Below are positions 1 to 8,726 of a stretch of DNA of 8,726 bases, one piece after another. The position numbers and the translations under genes are program-made. The DNA comes from Nitriliruptoraceae bacterium (GTDB lineage: Bacteria; Actinomycetota; Nitriliruptoria; Nitriliruptorales; Nitriliruptoraceae): contig SKNP01000442.1 of NCBI GenBank assembly GCA_007120485.1, positions 1-8,726 on the forward strand. Reading direction: 5' to 3'. How positions within the stretch are numbered: position 1 is the first letter of the stretch; every line of letters starts with the position of its first letter. The notes under the pieces were generated by a model, which saw only the letters and a list, made by a program, of their open reading frames with translations, ran no database searches and had not been told where the DNA came from.

Positions 1-99
1 CTCGTCGTCCGTCACCGGAGCCGGTCCCCCGAGCTCGTCGTCCGTCACCCGGGCCGGTCCCCCGAGCTCGTCGTCCGTCACCGGGGCCGGCCCGCTGGA
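1..99 (-). repeat. 33-bp in-frame tandem repeat in the cydD linker
   Basis: Three consecutive 33-base units (1-33, 34-66, 67-99). The first two differ at two bases. The third matches for about 27 bases apart from scattered changes and then diverges. Read on the minus strand the unit encodes LGGPAPVTDDE; the copies are SSGPAPVTDDE, LGGPARVTDDE and LGGPAPVTDDE (CydD residues 345-377). The array reaches the left edge, so the total copy number is unknown. The period is a multiple of three, so the reading frame is kept. Confidence 0.93.
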
Positions 100-1131
100 G
101 CCGTCCGGCGTCACGGATGGCGCCCCGACCTCGGTGGGATCCTCGCTCACCGACGCGCTCCCTGGACGCTCGATCAGATCGAGGACCCGTTCCGCCGCGG
201 CGGCGCCGTCCTCGTTGGCGTGGAACTGCTGGCCGACCTGCCGCAACGGCAGGAACGCCTCCGGGGCGAGCAGCAAGGCGAACAGCACCGGCTCGAACGC
301 GGCCGTGCCCTGCGCCAATCGGACCCCCGCGATCACGGCCACCGTGGCGACGCCCAGCGCAGCCAGCAGTTCCAGTGCCAGCGCGGAGAGGAACGCCACG
401 CGGAGCGTCTGCAGCGTGGTCGCGCGTAGTCGCTCGGCGGACCGTCGGACCTCCCCTTCGATGCGTTGGAACGCCCGCGTGACCCGCACGGTGGTCGCCC
501 CGTCCAGGACGGCCAGCAGGTGACCGGAGAGGCGGGTCAGCGCCGCGAAGCGGCGACGGGTCGCCGCGCGGGCGGCCAGCCCGATCAGCACCATGAACAA
601 CGGGATCAACGGCAGCGTCACGGCCAGCACCACGGCGGAGGCGGTATCAGCCCGAAGCACCGCGAGCAGGAGTACCGGCGGGATGACCGCCCCGGCGACC
701 AACGCCGGCAGGTAGCCACCGAACGTCCCGTCCAGCGCATCGATCCCGTCGGTCAGCAGCGCGGCGACCTCACCTGGTGGTGGCGCGGCGGCGTCGTGCG
801 GACCGTCGGTGACCGCGATCAGCGCCCGACGTCGCAGCCGCGACTTGACCCGTGCGGCGGTGCGCTGCGACACCACGTCACGGCCCCAGGTGGTGCCGGC
901 GCGCACGAGGATCGCGCCGCTCAAGGCGACGAGCCACGGGGTCAGGTCCGCGAGGTCCGCACCGTCGAGGAAGGTGCGAGCGATGATCGCGGCGACCGCT
1001 GCCGACTGGACCACCAACGCGGCGGCGGTGACCAGCGCGAACAGACCGAGGCCACCGAGGAGCCCCGGCACGGCACGATCGACCCGCAACAGCCGGGGAT
1101 CGATCGGGGGCCGCGCCGCGCGATCGCGCAC
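1..1131 (-). CDS. cydD: CydD-type ABC transporter half, membrane domain (3' end off window)
   Basis: Subunit of the CydDC heterodimeric inner-membrane ABC transporter required to assemble cytochrome bd; the family has been described as a cysteine/glutathione exporter and more recently linked to heme. The 377 visible residues hold the N-terminal motif PIDPRLL (residues 9-15), typical of CydD, several hydrophobic segments (about 22-53, 63-80, 140-160, 165-188, 246-272), the coupling-helix stretch TTVRVTRAFQ (213-222) and the end of the membrane domain, ERVLDLIE (314-321). The ATP-binding domain would lie beyond the left edge. After residue 322 comes an acidic, Pro/Gly-rich linker with an 11-residue repeat. 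I prefer GTG at 1131 because it puts the start just before PIDPRLL. A GTG at 1257, overlapping the cydB stop as GTGA and preceded by GGAGG, would add 42 Arg/Gly-rich residues with poor third-position GC. It lies downstream of cydAB in the same direction, which supports CydD over another exporter. Confidence 0.88.
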   Translation of the reverse strand, partial: MRDRAARPPIDPRLLRVDRAVPGLLGGLGLFALVTAAALVVQSAAVAAIIARTFLDGADLADLTPWLVALSGAILVRAGTTWGRDVVSQRTAARVKSRLRRRALIAVTDGPHDAAAPPPGEVAALLTDGIDALDGTFGGYLPALVAGAVIPPVLLLAVLRADTASAVVLAVTLPLIPLFMVLIGLAARAATRRRFAALTRLSGHLLAVLDGATTVRVTRAFQRIEGEVRRSAERLRATTLQTLRVAFLSALALELLAALGVATVAVIAGVRLAQGTAAFEPVLFALLLAPEAFLPLRQVGQQFHANEDGAAAAERVLDLIERPGSASVSEDPTEVGAPSVTPDGSSGPAPVTDDELGGPARVTDDELGGPAPVTDDE

Positions 1132-1253
1132 CCGTTGTCCGGGCAAGGCCGCCCCCAGCTCACCGTGGGCGGCGACCCGACCAGCGCGACGACCTCGACG
1201 ACGGCCCCGGCCGCCGCCGGGTCCGTGTCCCGGCGCCGACCCGCGGCGCCAGC

Positions 1254-2363
1254 TCACGACCCCTCCGCGTCCGTCCCCGGGCGACGCTGGTCAGCGATGG
1301 CGCGGCGCCGTTCGAGGACCTGCATGGGGGTCTCGGTCGGTGCCTCGACGGACGCTCGGCTGACCCGGTGGCGGAACACCCAGTAGCTCCACGACTGGTA
1401 GGCCAGCACGATCGGGAGGAACACCAGCGCCGCCCACGACATGATCGTCAACGTCAGGTCCGACGCCTTGGCGTTGTGGATCGTGATGTCGAACGACGGG
1501 TCGATCGATGACACCAGCAACCGCGGGTAGAGGTTGAGGAACAGCGTCAGCGTGACCAGCGCGATGGTGGCCGTGGTGGCGACGAAGGCCCAACCGTGCA
1601 GCTTCTCCCGGATCAGCAGTGGTGCCGCGACCGCGGCCAGCATCGCCGAGACCGGGATGATGCCCGGCACGACACCGGTGTCGCCGAGCGAGACGGCGTT
1701 GAGGTAGGTCCAACCGAGGAACACGATCACCCCGGCCGCGACGACGAACCCCAACCACAACGCGAGCGTGTGCGCACGCTGCTGCACGTCCCCGCCATCC
1801 TCGCTCTTGAGTGCGAGGTACATCGCACCGTGAAGGGTGAACAGCGACAACGTGGCCAGCCCCCCGAACAGGGCGTACGGGTGCAGCAGATCGAGGAGGT
1901 TGCCCTCGAACAGGAAGTCCTCACCGATCGGGATGCCCCGCACGATGTTGGCGAAGGCCACGCCCCACAGCACGGCCGGCAGGAGGCTCCCCCAGAAGAT
2001 CGCCTGGTCCCACCACCAACGCCACCGCGTGTCCGACCGCTTGCCACGGAACTCGAACGCCACGCCACGCACGATCAGACCCAGGAGGATCAGGAACAGC
2101 GGCAGGTAGAACGAGGAGAACACGATCGCGTACCACAACGGGAAGGCCGCGAACATCGCGCCACCTGCCGTGATGACCCACACCTCGTTGCCGTCCCAGA
2201 CCGGGCCGATCGTGTTGATCATCACGCGCCGGTCGGTGTCGTCACGCGACAGCCAGCGGGTGAGCACGCCGACACCGAAGTCGAAGCCCTCGAGCACGAA
2301 GTACCCGATGAACAGCACGGCGATCAGGCCGAACCAGAGGGTCTCGAGGTTGAACCAGTCCAT
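1254..2363 (-). CDS. cydB: Cytochrome bd ubiquinol oxidase subunit II
   Basis: Membrane subunit that pairs with CydA to form the bd-type quinol:O2 oxidoreductase. The 369-residue length is normal for CydB. About nine hydrophobic segments are visible. Family signatures include GYFVLEGFDFGVG (residues 20-32), the DDTDRRVMIN loop (41-50) and GPVWDGNEVWVITAGGAMF (53-71). Asp57 in WDGN aligns with E. coli CydB Asp58, assigned to the proton pathway. The C-terminal half keeps LTLTIMSW and a final YWVFRHRV helix, followed by a charged cytoplasmic tail. The ATG start has GGGAG at 2372-2376, 8 bases upstream. The gene is 65 bases after cydA and its stop lies 122 bases before the preferred cydD start, so all three probably share a transcript. 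No residue expected to be essential is missing. Confidence 0.97.
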   Translation of the reverse strand: MDWFNLETLWFGLIAVLFIGYFVLEGFDFGVGVLTRWLSRDDTDRRVMINTIGPVWDGNEVWVITAGGAMFAAFPLWYAIVFSSFYLPLFLILLGLIVRGVAFEFRGKRSDTRWRWWWDQAIFWGSLLPAVLWGVAFANIVRGIPIGEDFLFEGNLLDLLHPYALFGGLATLSLFTLHGAMYLALKSEDGGDVQQRAHTLALWLGFVVAAGVIVFLGWTYLNAVSLGDTGVVPGIIPVSAMLAAVAAPLLIREKLHGWAFVATTATIALVTLTLFLNLYPRLLVSSIDPSFDITIHNAKASDLTLTIMSWAALVFLPIVLAYQSWSYWVFRHRVSRASVEAPTETPMQVLERRRAIADQRRPGTDAEGS

Positions 2364-2371
2364 GACGGGGG

Positions 2372-2376
2372 CTCCC
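2372..2376 (-). promoter_or_regulatory. Ribosome binding site of cydB
   Basis: On the minus strand GGGAG lies 8 bases before the ATG at 2363. It supports independent ribosome loading on cydB within the cyd transcript. Confidence 0.55.
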
Positions 2377-2399
2377 GGCGTGAGCGGACGTGTGCTGGT

Positions 2400-2417
2400 C
2401 CGCCGCTCTGGCGGCGG
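2400..2417 (-). other. Intercistronic hairpin between cydA and cydB
   Basis: CCGCCGC (2400-2406) and GCGGCGG (2411-2417) form a perfect 7-bp stem with a 4-base loop, 11 bases after the cydA stop. No T-run follows on the minus strand, so it does not look like a classical terminator. It could be an mRNA-stability or processing element, or chance in GC-rich DNA. Confidence 0.35.
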
Positions 2418-2428
2418 CCTGAGGTGGA

Positions 2429-3841
2429 TCAGTAGGCGCCGAGCGGCGCGATCGTGCGGTGGTCCTCATCGACCTCCTCGTCGGATTCCTCCGGCGGACC
2501 GGTGCGTACCTGCTTCCTGATCAGCCCGATCGTCACCGCCAACAGCACGAGGTAGATCGCGGTGAAGCCGCCGAGCGTGAGCACCACCTCCCAGGTCGAG
2601 ACGGATGGCGATACCCCATCGGAGGTGCGCAGCACGCCGTAGACCACCCAGGGCTGGCGTCCCATCTCCGTGAGGATCCACCCCGCGGTGTTGGCCAGGA
2701 ACGGCAGCGCGATCGCGAACGGCAGCGACCACAACCACCAACGGTTGAGCCGCGAGGTGGTGTCCGCGATCCGGCCACGCACCGAGCTGACCACGCCGAA
2801 CAGCGCCAGCGCGATCATGAGCATCCCGGCGCCGACCATGATCCGGAACGACCAGTAGGTCACCCCGACCGGTGGCAGGTAGTCGCCCGCGCCGAACTCC
2901 TCCTCGTACGCGGCCTGCAGGTCGTTGAGTCCCTGGACCTCGCCGTCCAACTCGTTGGTCGCCAGGATGGACAGACCCTGTGGCAGACCGATATCGATGA
3001 CGTTGCGACCGGCGTCCACGTCACCGACCGCGAACAGCGACAGCGCGGCGCCTTCCTCGGTGTCCCACAACGCTTCGGCGGCGGCCAGCTTCATCGGCTG
3101 TGCGTCGGTGAGGTGCTGCGCCTGGTCGTGGCCGACGAAGGCGACGCCGATCGAGCTGAGCACGGCGATGGTGACCGCGACCCGTGCGGAGGAGGTGAAC
3201 ACCTCCACCTCACGCTGGCGGAACAGGTAGTAGGCGGAGATGCCCAACACCAGGAACGCGCCGGTGGTCCACGACGCCAGGATCGTGTGGGAGAACTGAC
3301 CGACCAGGTAGGGGTTGGACAGCACCGCCAGGAAGTCGTCCAGGCGGGCTTGCCCGGTCTCGGCGTCGATGGTGTAGCCCACCGGGTGCTGCATCCAGGA
3401 GTTGGCCGCCAGGATGAAGTACGCCGACACGTGGGTCCCGAGCACGACCAGCCACATCGTGGCGGCGTGCAGCTTGGGCGGTAGCCGGTCCCAGCCGAAG
3501 ATCCACAACCCGAGGAAGGTGGACTCGAGGAAGAACGCGAGCAGGCCCTCCAGCGCCAACGGTGCCCCGAAGATGTCGCCGACGAACCAGGAGTAGTCCG
3601 ACCAGTTCATACCGAACTGGAACTCCTGCACGATCCCCGTCACCACCCCCATGGCGAAGATGATCAGGAAGATCTTCCCCCAGAACTTCGCCAGCCGGCG
3701 GTAGCGCTCCTGGCCGGTGCGGACGTACTGGGTGTGGAACACCGCGACCAGCGGTGCGAGCCCGATCGACAACGGGACGAAGAGGAAGTGGTAGATCGTC
3801 GTCGAACCGAACTGGATACGCGCGAACTCGAGGGCTTCCAC
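2429..3841 (-). CDS. cydA: Cytochrome bd ubiquinol oxidase subunit I, short Q-loop type
   Basis: Catalytic, heme-carrying subunit of cytochrome bd. It oxidises quinol and reduces oxygen at the membrane. The protein has 470 residues, against about 520 in E. coli, because the Q-loop is of the short class. Visible key residues, with E. coli equivalents: His18 (H19, high-spin heme ligand), Glu98 and Glu106 in LEGLLAFFLES (E99 and E107, proton path), His185 (H186) and Met335 (M393) as heme b558 ligands, Lys251 and Glu256 in KLAAAEALW (K252 and E257, quinol loop), Arg333 (R391), and Glu392 in TEMGRQPW (E445). The complete set implies an active enzyme. The tail after residue 446 is acidic. The start codon is GTG, chosen because the second codon onward matches the family N-terminus and AGGAG is well placed. 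It is the first cyd gene of the cluster, 96 bases after the HAD phosphatase gene. Confidence 0.98.
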   Translation of the reverse strand: MEALEFARIQFGSTTIYHFLFVPLSIGLAPLVAVFHTQYVRTGQERYRRLAKFWGKIFLIIFAMGVVTGIVQEFQFGMNWSDYSWFVGDIFGAPLALEGLLAFFLESTFLGLWIFGWDRLPPKLHAATMWLVVLGTHVSAYFILAANSWMQHPVGYTIDAETGQARLDDFLAVLSNPYLVGQFSHTILASWTTGAFLVLGISAYYLFRQREVEVFTSSARVAVTIAVLSSIGVAFVGHDQAQHLTDAQPMKLAAAEALWDTEEGAALSLFAVGDVDAGRNVIDIGLPQGLSILATNELDGEVQGLNDLQAAYEEEFGAGDYLPPVGVTYWSFRIMVGAGMLMIALALFGVVSSVRGRIADTTSRLNRWWLWSLPFAIALPFLANTAGWILTEMGRQPWVVYGVLRTSDGVSPSVSTWEVVLTLGGFTAIYLVLLAVTIGLIRKQVRTGPPEESDEEVDEDHRTIAPLGAY

Positions 3842-3847
3842 GGCGAA

Positions 3848-3852
3848 CTCCT
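3848..3852 (-). promoter_or_regulatory. Ribosome binding site deciding the cydA GTG start
   Basis: AGGAG on the minus strand sits 6 bases before the GTG at 3841. It is the strongest Shine-Dalgarno match nearby and favours this start over upstream alternatives. Confidence 0.7.
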
Positions 3853-3907
3853 GGACAGCACGGCACGGACCCGCGCCGAACGACGCGAAGATGGTGCCGC
3901 CGGCCCT

Positions 3908-3921
3908 CCCGTCGCGACGGG
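3908..3921. promoter_or_regulatory. Perfect 14-bp palindrome upstream of cydA
   Basis: CCCGTCGCGACGGG is fully self-complementary and lies in the 96-base gap between the phosphatase stop (3938) and the cydA start, 66 bases before the GTG. A short outer GGC/GCC pair (3902-3904 with 3922-3924) extends it with a 3-base bulge. It may be an operator for the cyd genes. As RNA it would be a CGCG-capped hairpin, but no T-run follows. It does not match the Rex consensus. No convincing -10 element was found between it and cydA. Confidence 0.35.
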
Positions 3922-3937
3922 GCCGACCGACACGACC

Positions 3938-4608
3938 TCAGCGGGCCGAACGTCCCGACTCCTCCGGCTTGGCCGGGCGAGGCGCCGTCCCCGGGTAGCG
4001 CACCGTGAGCGCGCCCGGATCGGCGATGACGTGATCGGCGGCGTGGAGGTCGTCCGCTTCATGCGAGGTCGTCACCGCGACCACGGTGGCGCCAGCGACA
4101 CGCCCTGCGGCGACGCCAGCGGGGCTGTCCTCCACCACCACGCACCGAGCGACGTCGAGCCCGAGCGCCACCGCCGCATCGAGGTAGCCCGCCGGGTCCG
4201 GCTTGCCGACCGCGACGTCGTCGGCGGTGACGAACACCTCGGGGGGCACCAGGCCCACCGCACGCAAGCGGGCCGTAGCGATCGCTCGGCTCCCGGAGGT
4301 CACCACCGCCCATCGTCCGCGGGGCACACGACCGACGAGCGTCGCCGCGCCGGGCACCGGCCTGGTCCCATCGACCAGGTCCAGTTCACGGGCCTCGACC
4401 GCGGCCACCTCGGCGTCGAGGTCGAGGTCGGGGCGGAACCGCGCGATCGTCTCCGCGGCCCGGACCCCGTGGGCCACGTTGACCACCGACTCCGCGTCGG
4501 CCCCGACCCGATGTGCCCACCAGCGCCAGGCAGCCTCCACGGGGCCGACCGAGTCGGCCAGCACGCCATCGAGGTCCGTCAGGAGCCCATCGGCCTCCAG
4601 CCGAAGGG

Positions 4609-4612
<4 letters not shown>
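3938..4612 (-). CDS. HAD-IA family phosphatase, sugar-phosphatase-like
   Basis: A 224-residue cytosolic haloacid dehalogenase-superfamily hydrolase, expected to remove phosphate from a small phosphorylated metabolite with Mg2+. All four motifs are visible: I, DLDGVLADS with nucleophile Asp13 and acid/base Asp15; II, VVTSGSR with Ser106; III, Lys137 in VGKPDP; IV, Glu161-Asp162 in EDSPAG. Residues 21-90 form the alpha-helical cap expected of subclass IA and include the HGVRAAETI segment (48-56), which resembles YfbT/GPP-type sugar and glycerol phosphatases. Phosphoglycolate phosphatase is an alternative, and the substrate cannot be read from the sequence. The GTG start overlaps the gcvP stop (GTGA, 4609-4612) and GGAAG precedes it by 7 bases, so translation is probably coupled to gcvP. 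Extending the open frame upstream would run through gcvP and is not credible. Confidence 0.88.
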
Positions 4613-7632
<3,020 letters not shown>

Positions 7633-7639
7633 GGACGGA

Positions 7640-7644
7640 CCTCC
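7640..7644 (-). promoter_or_regulatory. Ribosome binding site deciding the gcvP start
   Basis: GGAGG on the minus strand, 7 bases before the GTG at 7632. It is the best Shine-Dalgarno match in the region and supports the short gcvP form over upstream extensions. Confidence 0.75.
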
Positions 7645-7662
7645 AGGTCGAGGGATACTGGC

Positions 7663-7668
7663 ACCGTA
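7663..7668 (-). promoter_or_regulatory. Candidate -10 element for gcvP
   Basis: TACGGT on the minus strand fits the TANNNT pattern of actinobacterial -10 boxes and would place transcription start near 7656, giving a leader of about 25 bases containing the GGAGG site. No good -35 is visible. Such a short leader leaves no room for a glycine riboswitch. Confidence 0.35.
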
Positions 7669-7756
7669 GAACAGGAACCAGCGGCAGGGCAGAGACCAAG
7701 GCCACCGATGGAACCACGCCACGACGGTCGAGGGCCAGCCAGCCAGACGGCGGCGC

Positions 7757-7784
7757 GGGAACCGCACGTGCAGGTCGGTACGGT
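7757..7784 (+). promoter_or_regulatory. Candidate promoter for the endonuclease IV gene, leaderless type
   Basis: TACGGT at 7779-7784 matches TANNNT and ends 8 bases before the ATG at 7793, so transcription would begin at or near the start codon. No Shine-Dalgarno sequence precedes that ATG, which fits a leaderless mRNA. GGGAAC at 7757-7762, with a 16-base spacer, resembles the -35 of some ECF sigma promoters; this part is weaker. An 8-base palindrome, GCACGTGC (7764-7771), lies in the spacer. Confidence 0.4.
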
Positions 7785-7792
7785 CCGCCACC

Positions 7793-8566
7793 ATGTTGCT
7801 CGGAGCCCACGTCCCCGCCACGTCGCCCCTCGCCGCCGCTGACGAGCGGGGCGCGGAGGTCTTGCAGCTCAACCTGTCCTCACCACGCGCCTGGCGTGAT
7901 CCCGTGCCCCGCGGCGATGTCGACGACCTCCTGGCCGATCCACGACCGATCTACGTCCACGCGCCGTACCTGATCAACGTGGTCTCCGCCGACCCGGACG
8001 TGCGCGCCCGCTCCAGACACTCGCTCCAGGTCACCTGCACCGCCGCCGCGACGATCGGCGCCGCCGGGGTGGTCGTCCACACCGGTCACGGCCCCAAGGG
8101 TGAGAACGTCGAGGTGGGACGTGGCCGCTGGCGGGGTGTGCTCGACCAGCTGGAGACGGACGTGCCCGTGCTGCTGGAGTCGACCGCCGGCGGACAGCAC
8201 CCGGTCGCACGAACCGCGGATCAGGTGCTGGCGCTGTTCGAGGCGTTGGACGGTGTGACCGTGCCGTTGGGCTTCTGCCTGGACACCTGCCACCTGTACG
8301 CCGGAGGCGAGGAACTGGTCGGTGCGACCGAGCGCCTGCGCACCGGACTCGGCCGTATCGACCTGGTCCACCTCAACGACTCGCGCGATCCGCTGGGATC
8401 ATCGCGGGACCGGCACGCCAACCTCGGCGACGGCCTGTGCCCCCCGCAGGCGCTGGTCGGCGCCGTCGCTGCGGCGGACGCCCCGACGGTGATCGAGACA
8501 CCTGGCGACGCCGCGGACCACGCCGCCGACCTGGCATGGATCCGTGAGGCGCTCGGGCAGGGCTGA
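7793..8566 (+). CDS. nfo: Endonuclease IV (AP endonuclease), compact form
   Basis: Metal-dependent TIM-barrel AP endonuclease that cuts 5' to abasic sites in base-excision repair. The 257 residues keep all nine metal ligands, with E. coli equivalents: His56 (H69), His96 (H109), Glu129 in LLESTAGG (E145), Asp164 and His167 in CLDTCHLYAGG (D179, H182), His193 in HLNDS (H216), Asp206 and His208 in DRHANLGDG (D229, H231), and Glu235 in VIETPG (E261). The N-terminus GAHVP also matches. It is about 28 residues shorter than the E. coli enzyme, with short loops near the N-terminus. The ATG start lacks a ribosome binding site but follows a -10-like hexamer directly. It diverges from gcvP and converges on the gene at 8574 with a 7-base gap. 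A sugar isomerase-like TIM barrel is unlikely given the full ligand set. Confidence 0.95.
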   Translation: MLLGAHVPATSPLAAADERGAEVLQLNLSSPRAWRDPVPRGDVDDLLADPRPIYVHAPYLINVVSADPDVRARSRHSLQVTCTAAATIGAAGVVVHTGHGPKGENVEVGRGRWRGVLDQLETDVPVLLESTAGGQHPVARTADQVLALFEALDGVTVPLGFCLDTCHLYAGGEELVGATERLRTGLGRIDLVHLNDSRDPLGSSRDRHANLGDGLCPPQALVGAVAAADAPTVIETPGDAADHAADLAWIREALGQG

Positions 8567-8570
8567 GCGC
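8549..8570. terminator. Weak candidate bidirectional terminator hairpin
   Basis: GCGCTC (8549-8554) and GAGCGC (8565-8570) are complementary, and the stem can extend inward by a G-T and a G-C pair. It spans the nfo stop codon in the 7-base tail-to-tail junction. No T-run follows on either strand, so this is only a positional suggestion. Confidence 0.2.
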
Positions 8571-8573
8571 GGG

Positions 8574-8726
8574 TCAATCGACGTCGGTGCCGTCGATGGC
8601 GTCGGCGTCGTCCCGCTCGGGCGGTTCGAGCGGCCAGGCGGCGGTGCGGTGGTCGCGGTCCGCCAACCACTGGTCCAGTTCCTCGTTCACGTCGTCGCCG
8701 TCCGCCTCCGCGCCGACGTCGATGAC
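8574..8726 (-). CDS. C-terminal end of an unrecognised acidic protein (5' end off window)
   Basis: An open frame enters from the right edge on the minus strand and ends at TGA (8574-8576), giving 50 visible residues. Third positions are almost all G or C, which marks it as real coding sequence. The tail is strongly acidic, with 18 Asp or Glu in 50, including DGDDVNEELDQWLADRD and a terminal DDADAIDGTDVD. It carries a Trp-containing segment, TAAWPLEPPERDD. I do not recognise the family and assign no function. It ends 7 bases from the stop of the convergent nfo gene. Confidence 0.75.
   Translation of the reverse strand, partial: VIDVGAEADGDDVNEELDQWLADRDHRTAAWPLEPPERDDADAIDGTDVD

Noticed and set aside
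1..99. CRISPR array
   Set aside because: The 33-base units are directly contiguous with no spacers, and they are in frame within cydD.
466..1386. Plus-strand open frame of 306 codons opposite cydD and the end of cydB
   Set aside because: Low-complexity Arg/Gln/Gly-rich product antisense to clear CydD membrane-domain sequence.
2364..2428. Small cydX-type gene near cydAB
   Set aside because: The cydA-cydB gap holds only a hairpin and a ribosome site, and cydB is followed by cydD; no short hydrophobic reading frame was found.
2459..3484. Plus-strand open frame of 341 codons opposite cydA
   Set aside because: Antisense to a CydA with all heme ligands intact; its composition is that of a shadow frame.
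7633..7792. Glycine riboswitch upstream of gcvP
   Set aside because: I looked for the conserved glycine aptamer cores on the minus strand and saw none; the probable leader is only about 25 bases.
7633..7872. Upstream extension of gcvP
   Set aside because: The frame stays open, but the added residues do not resemble GcvP, would overlap the divergent nfo start, and bypass the strong GGAGG at 7640-7644.

Overview
The window is very GC-rich with a strong bias to G or C in third codon positions. It reads as chromosomal DNA of a high-GC actinobacterium. The short-Q-loop CydA, the cydA-cydB-cydD order, frequent GTG starts and a probable leaderless gene fit that lineage, but the class cannot be settled from this sequence. 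No mobile element, CRISPR array, tRNA or rRNA was seen. All recognised genes are housekeeping or respiratory, and I do not see a clear undescribed system.

Layout, left to right. Positions 1-3841 (minus strand) hold a cytochrome bd oxidase cluster, transcribed cydA, cydB, cydD. cydD runs off the left edge and is cut in an 11-residue tandem repeat in the linker before its ATPase domain. Positions 3938-7632 (minus strand) hold gcvP, the glycine cleavage P-protein. It is followed with a 4-base GTGA overlap by a HAD-family small-molecule phosphatase. A 96-base gap containing a perfect 14-base palindrome separates the phosphatase from cydA. Positions 7633-7792 are a divergent promoter region. Positions 7793-8566 (plus strand) encode a compact endonuclease IV, which converges on the 3' end of an unrecognised acidic protein gene (8574-8726, minus strand) that enters from the right edge.

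How the genes work together. CydA and CydB form the quinol-oxidising, oxygen-reducing bd oxidase. CydD is half of the CydDC ABC transporter needed to assemble it; CydC is not in the window. GcvP decarboxylates glycine and passes the aminomethyl group to GcvH; gcvH and gcvT are not here. The HAD phosphatase is translationally coupled to gcvP, so a metabolic link is possible but unproven. Endonuclease IV is an independent base-excision repair gene.

The points most worth a second look are the in-frame 33-base repeat in cydD, the uncertain cydD start, the palindrome before cydA, a 13-bp perfect hairpin inside gcvP, the gcvP-phosphatase coupling, and the leaderless-type promoter of the endonuclease gene.
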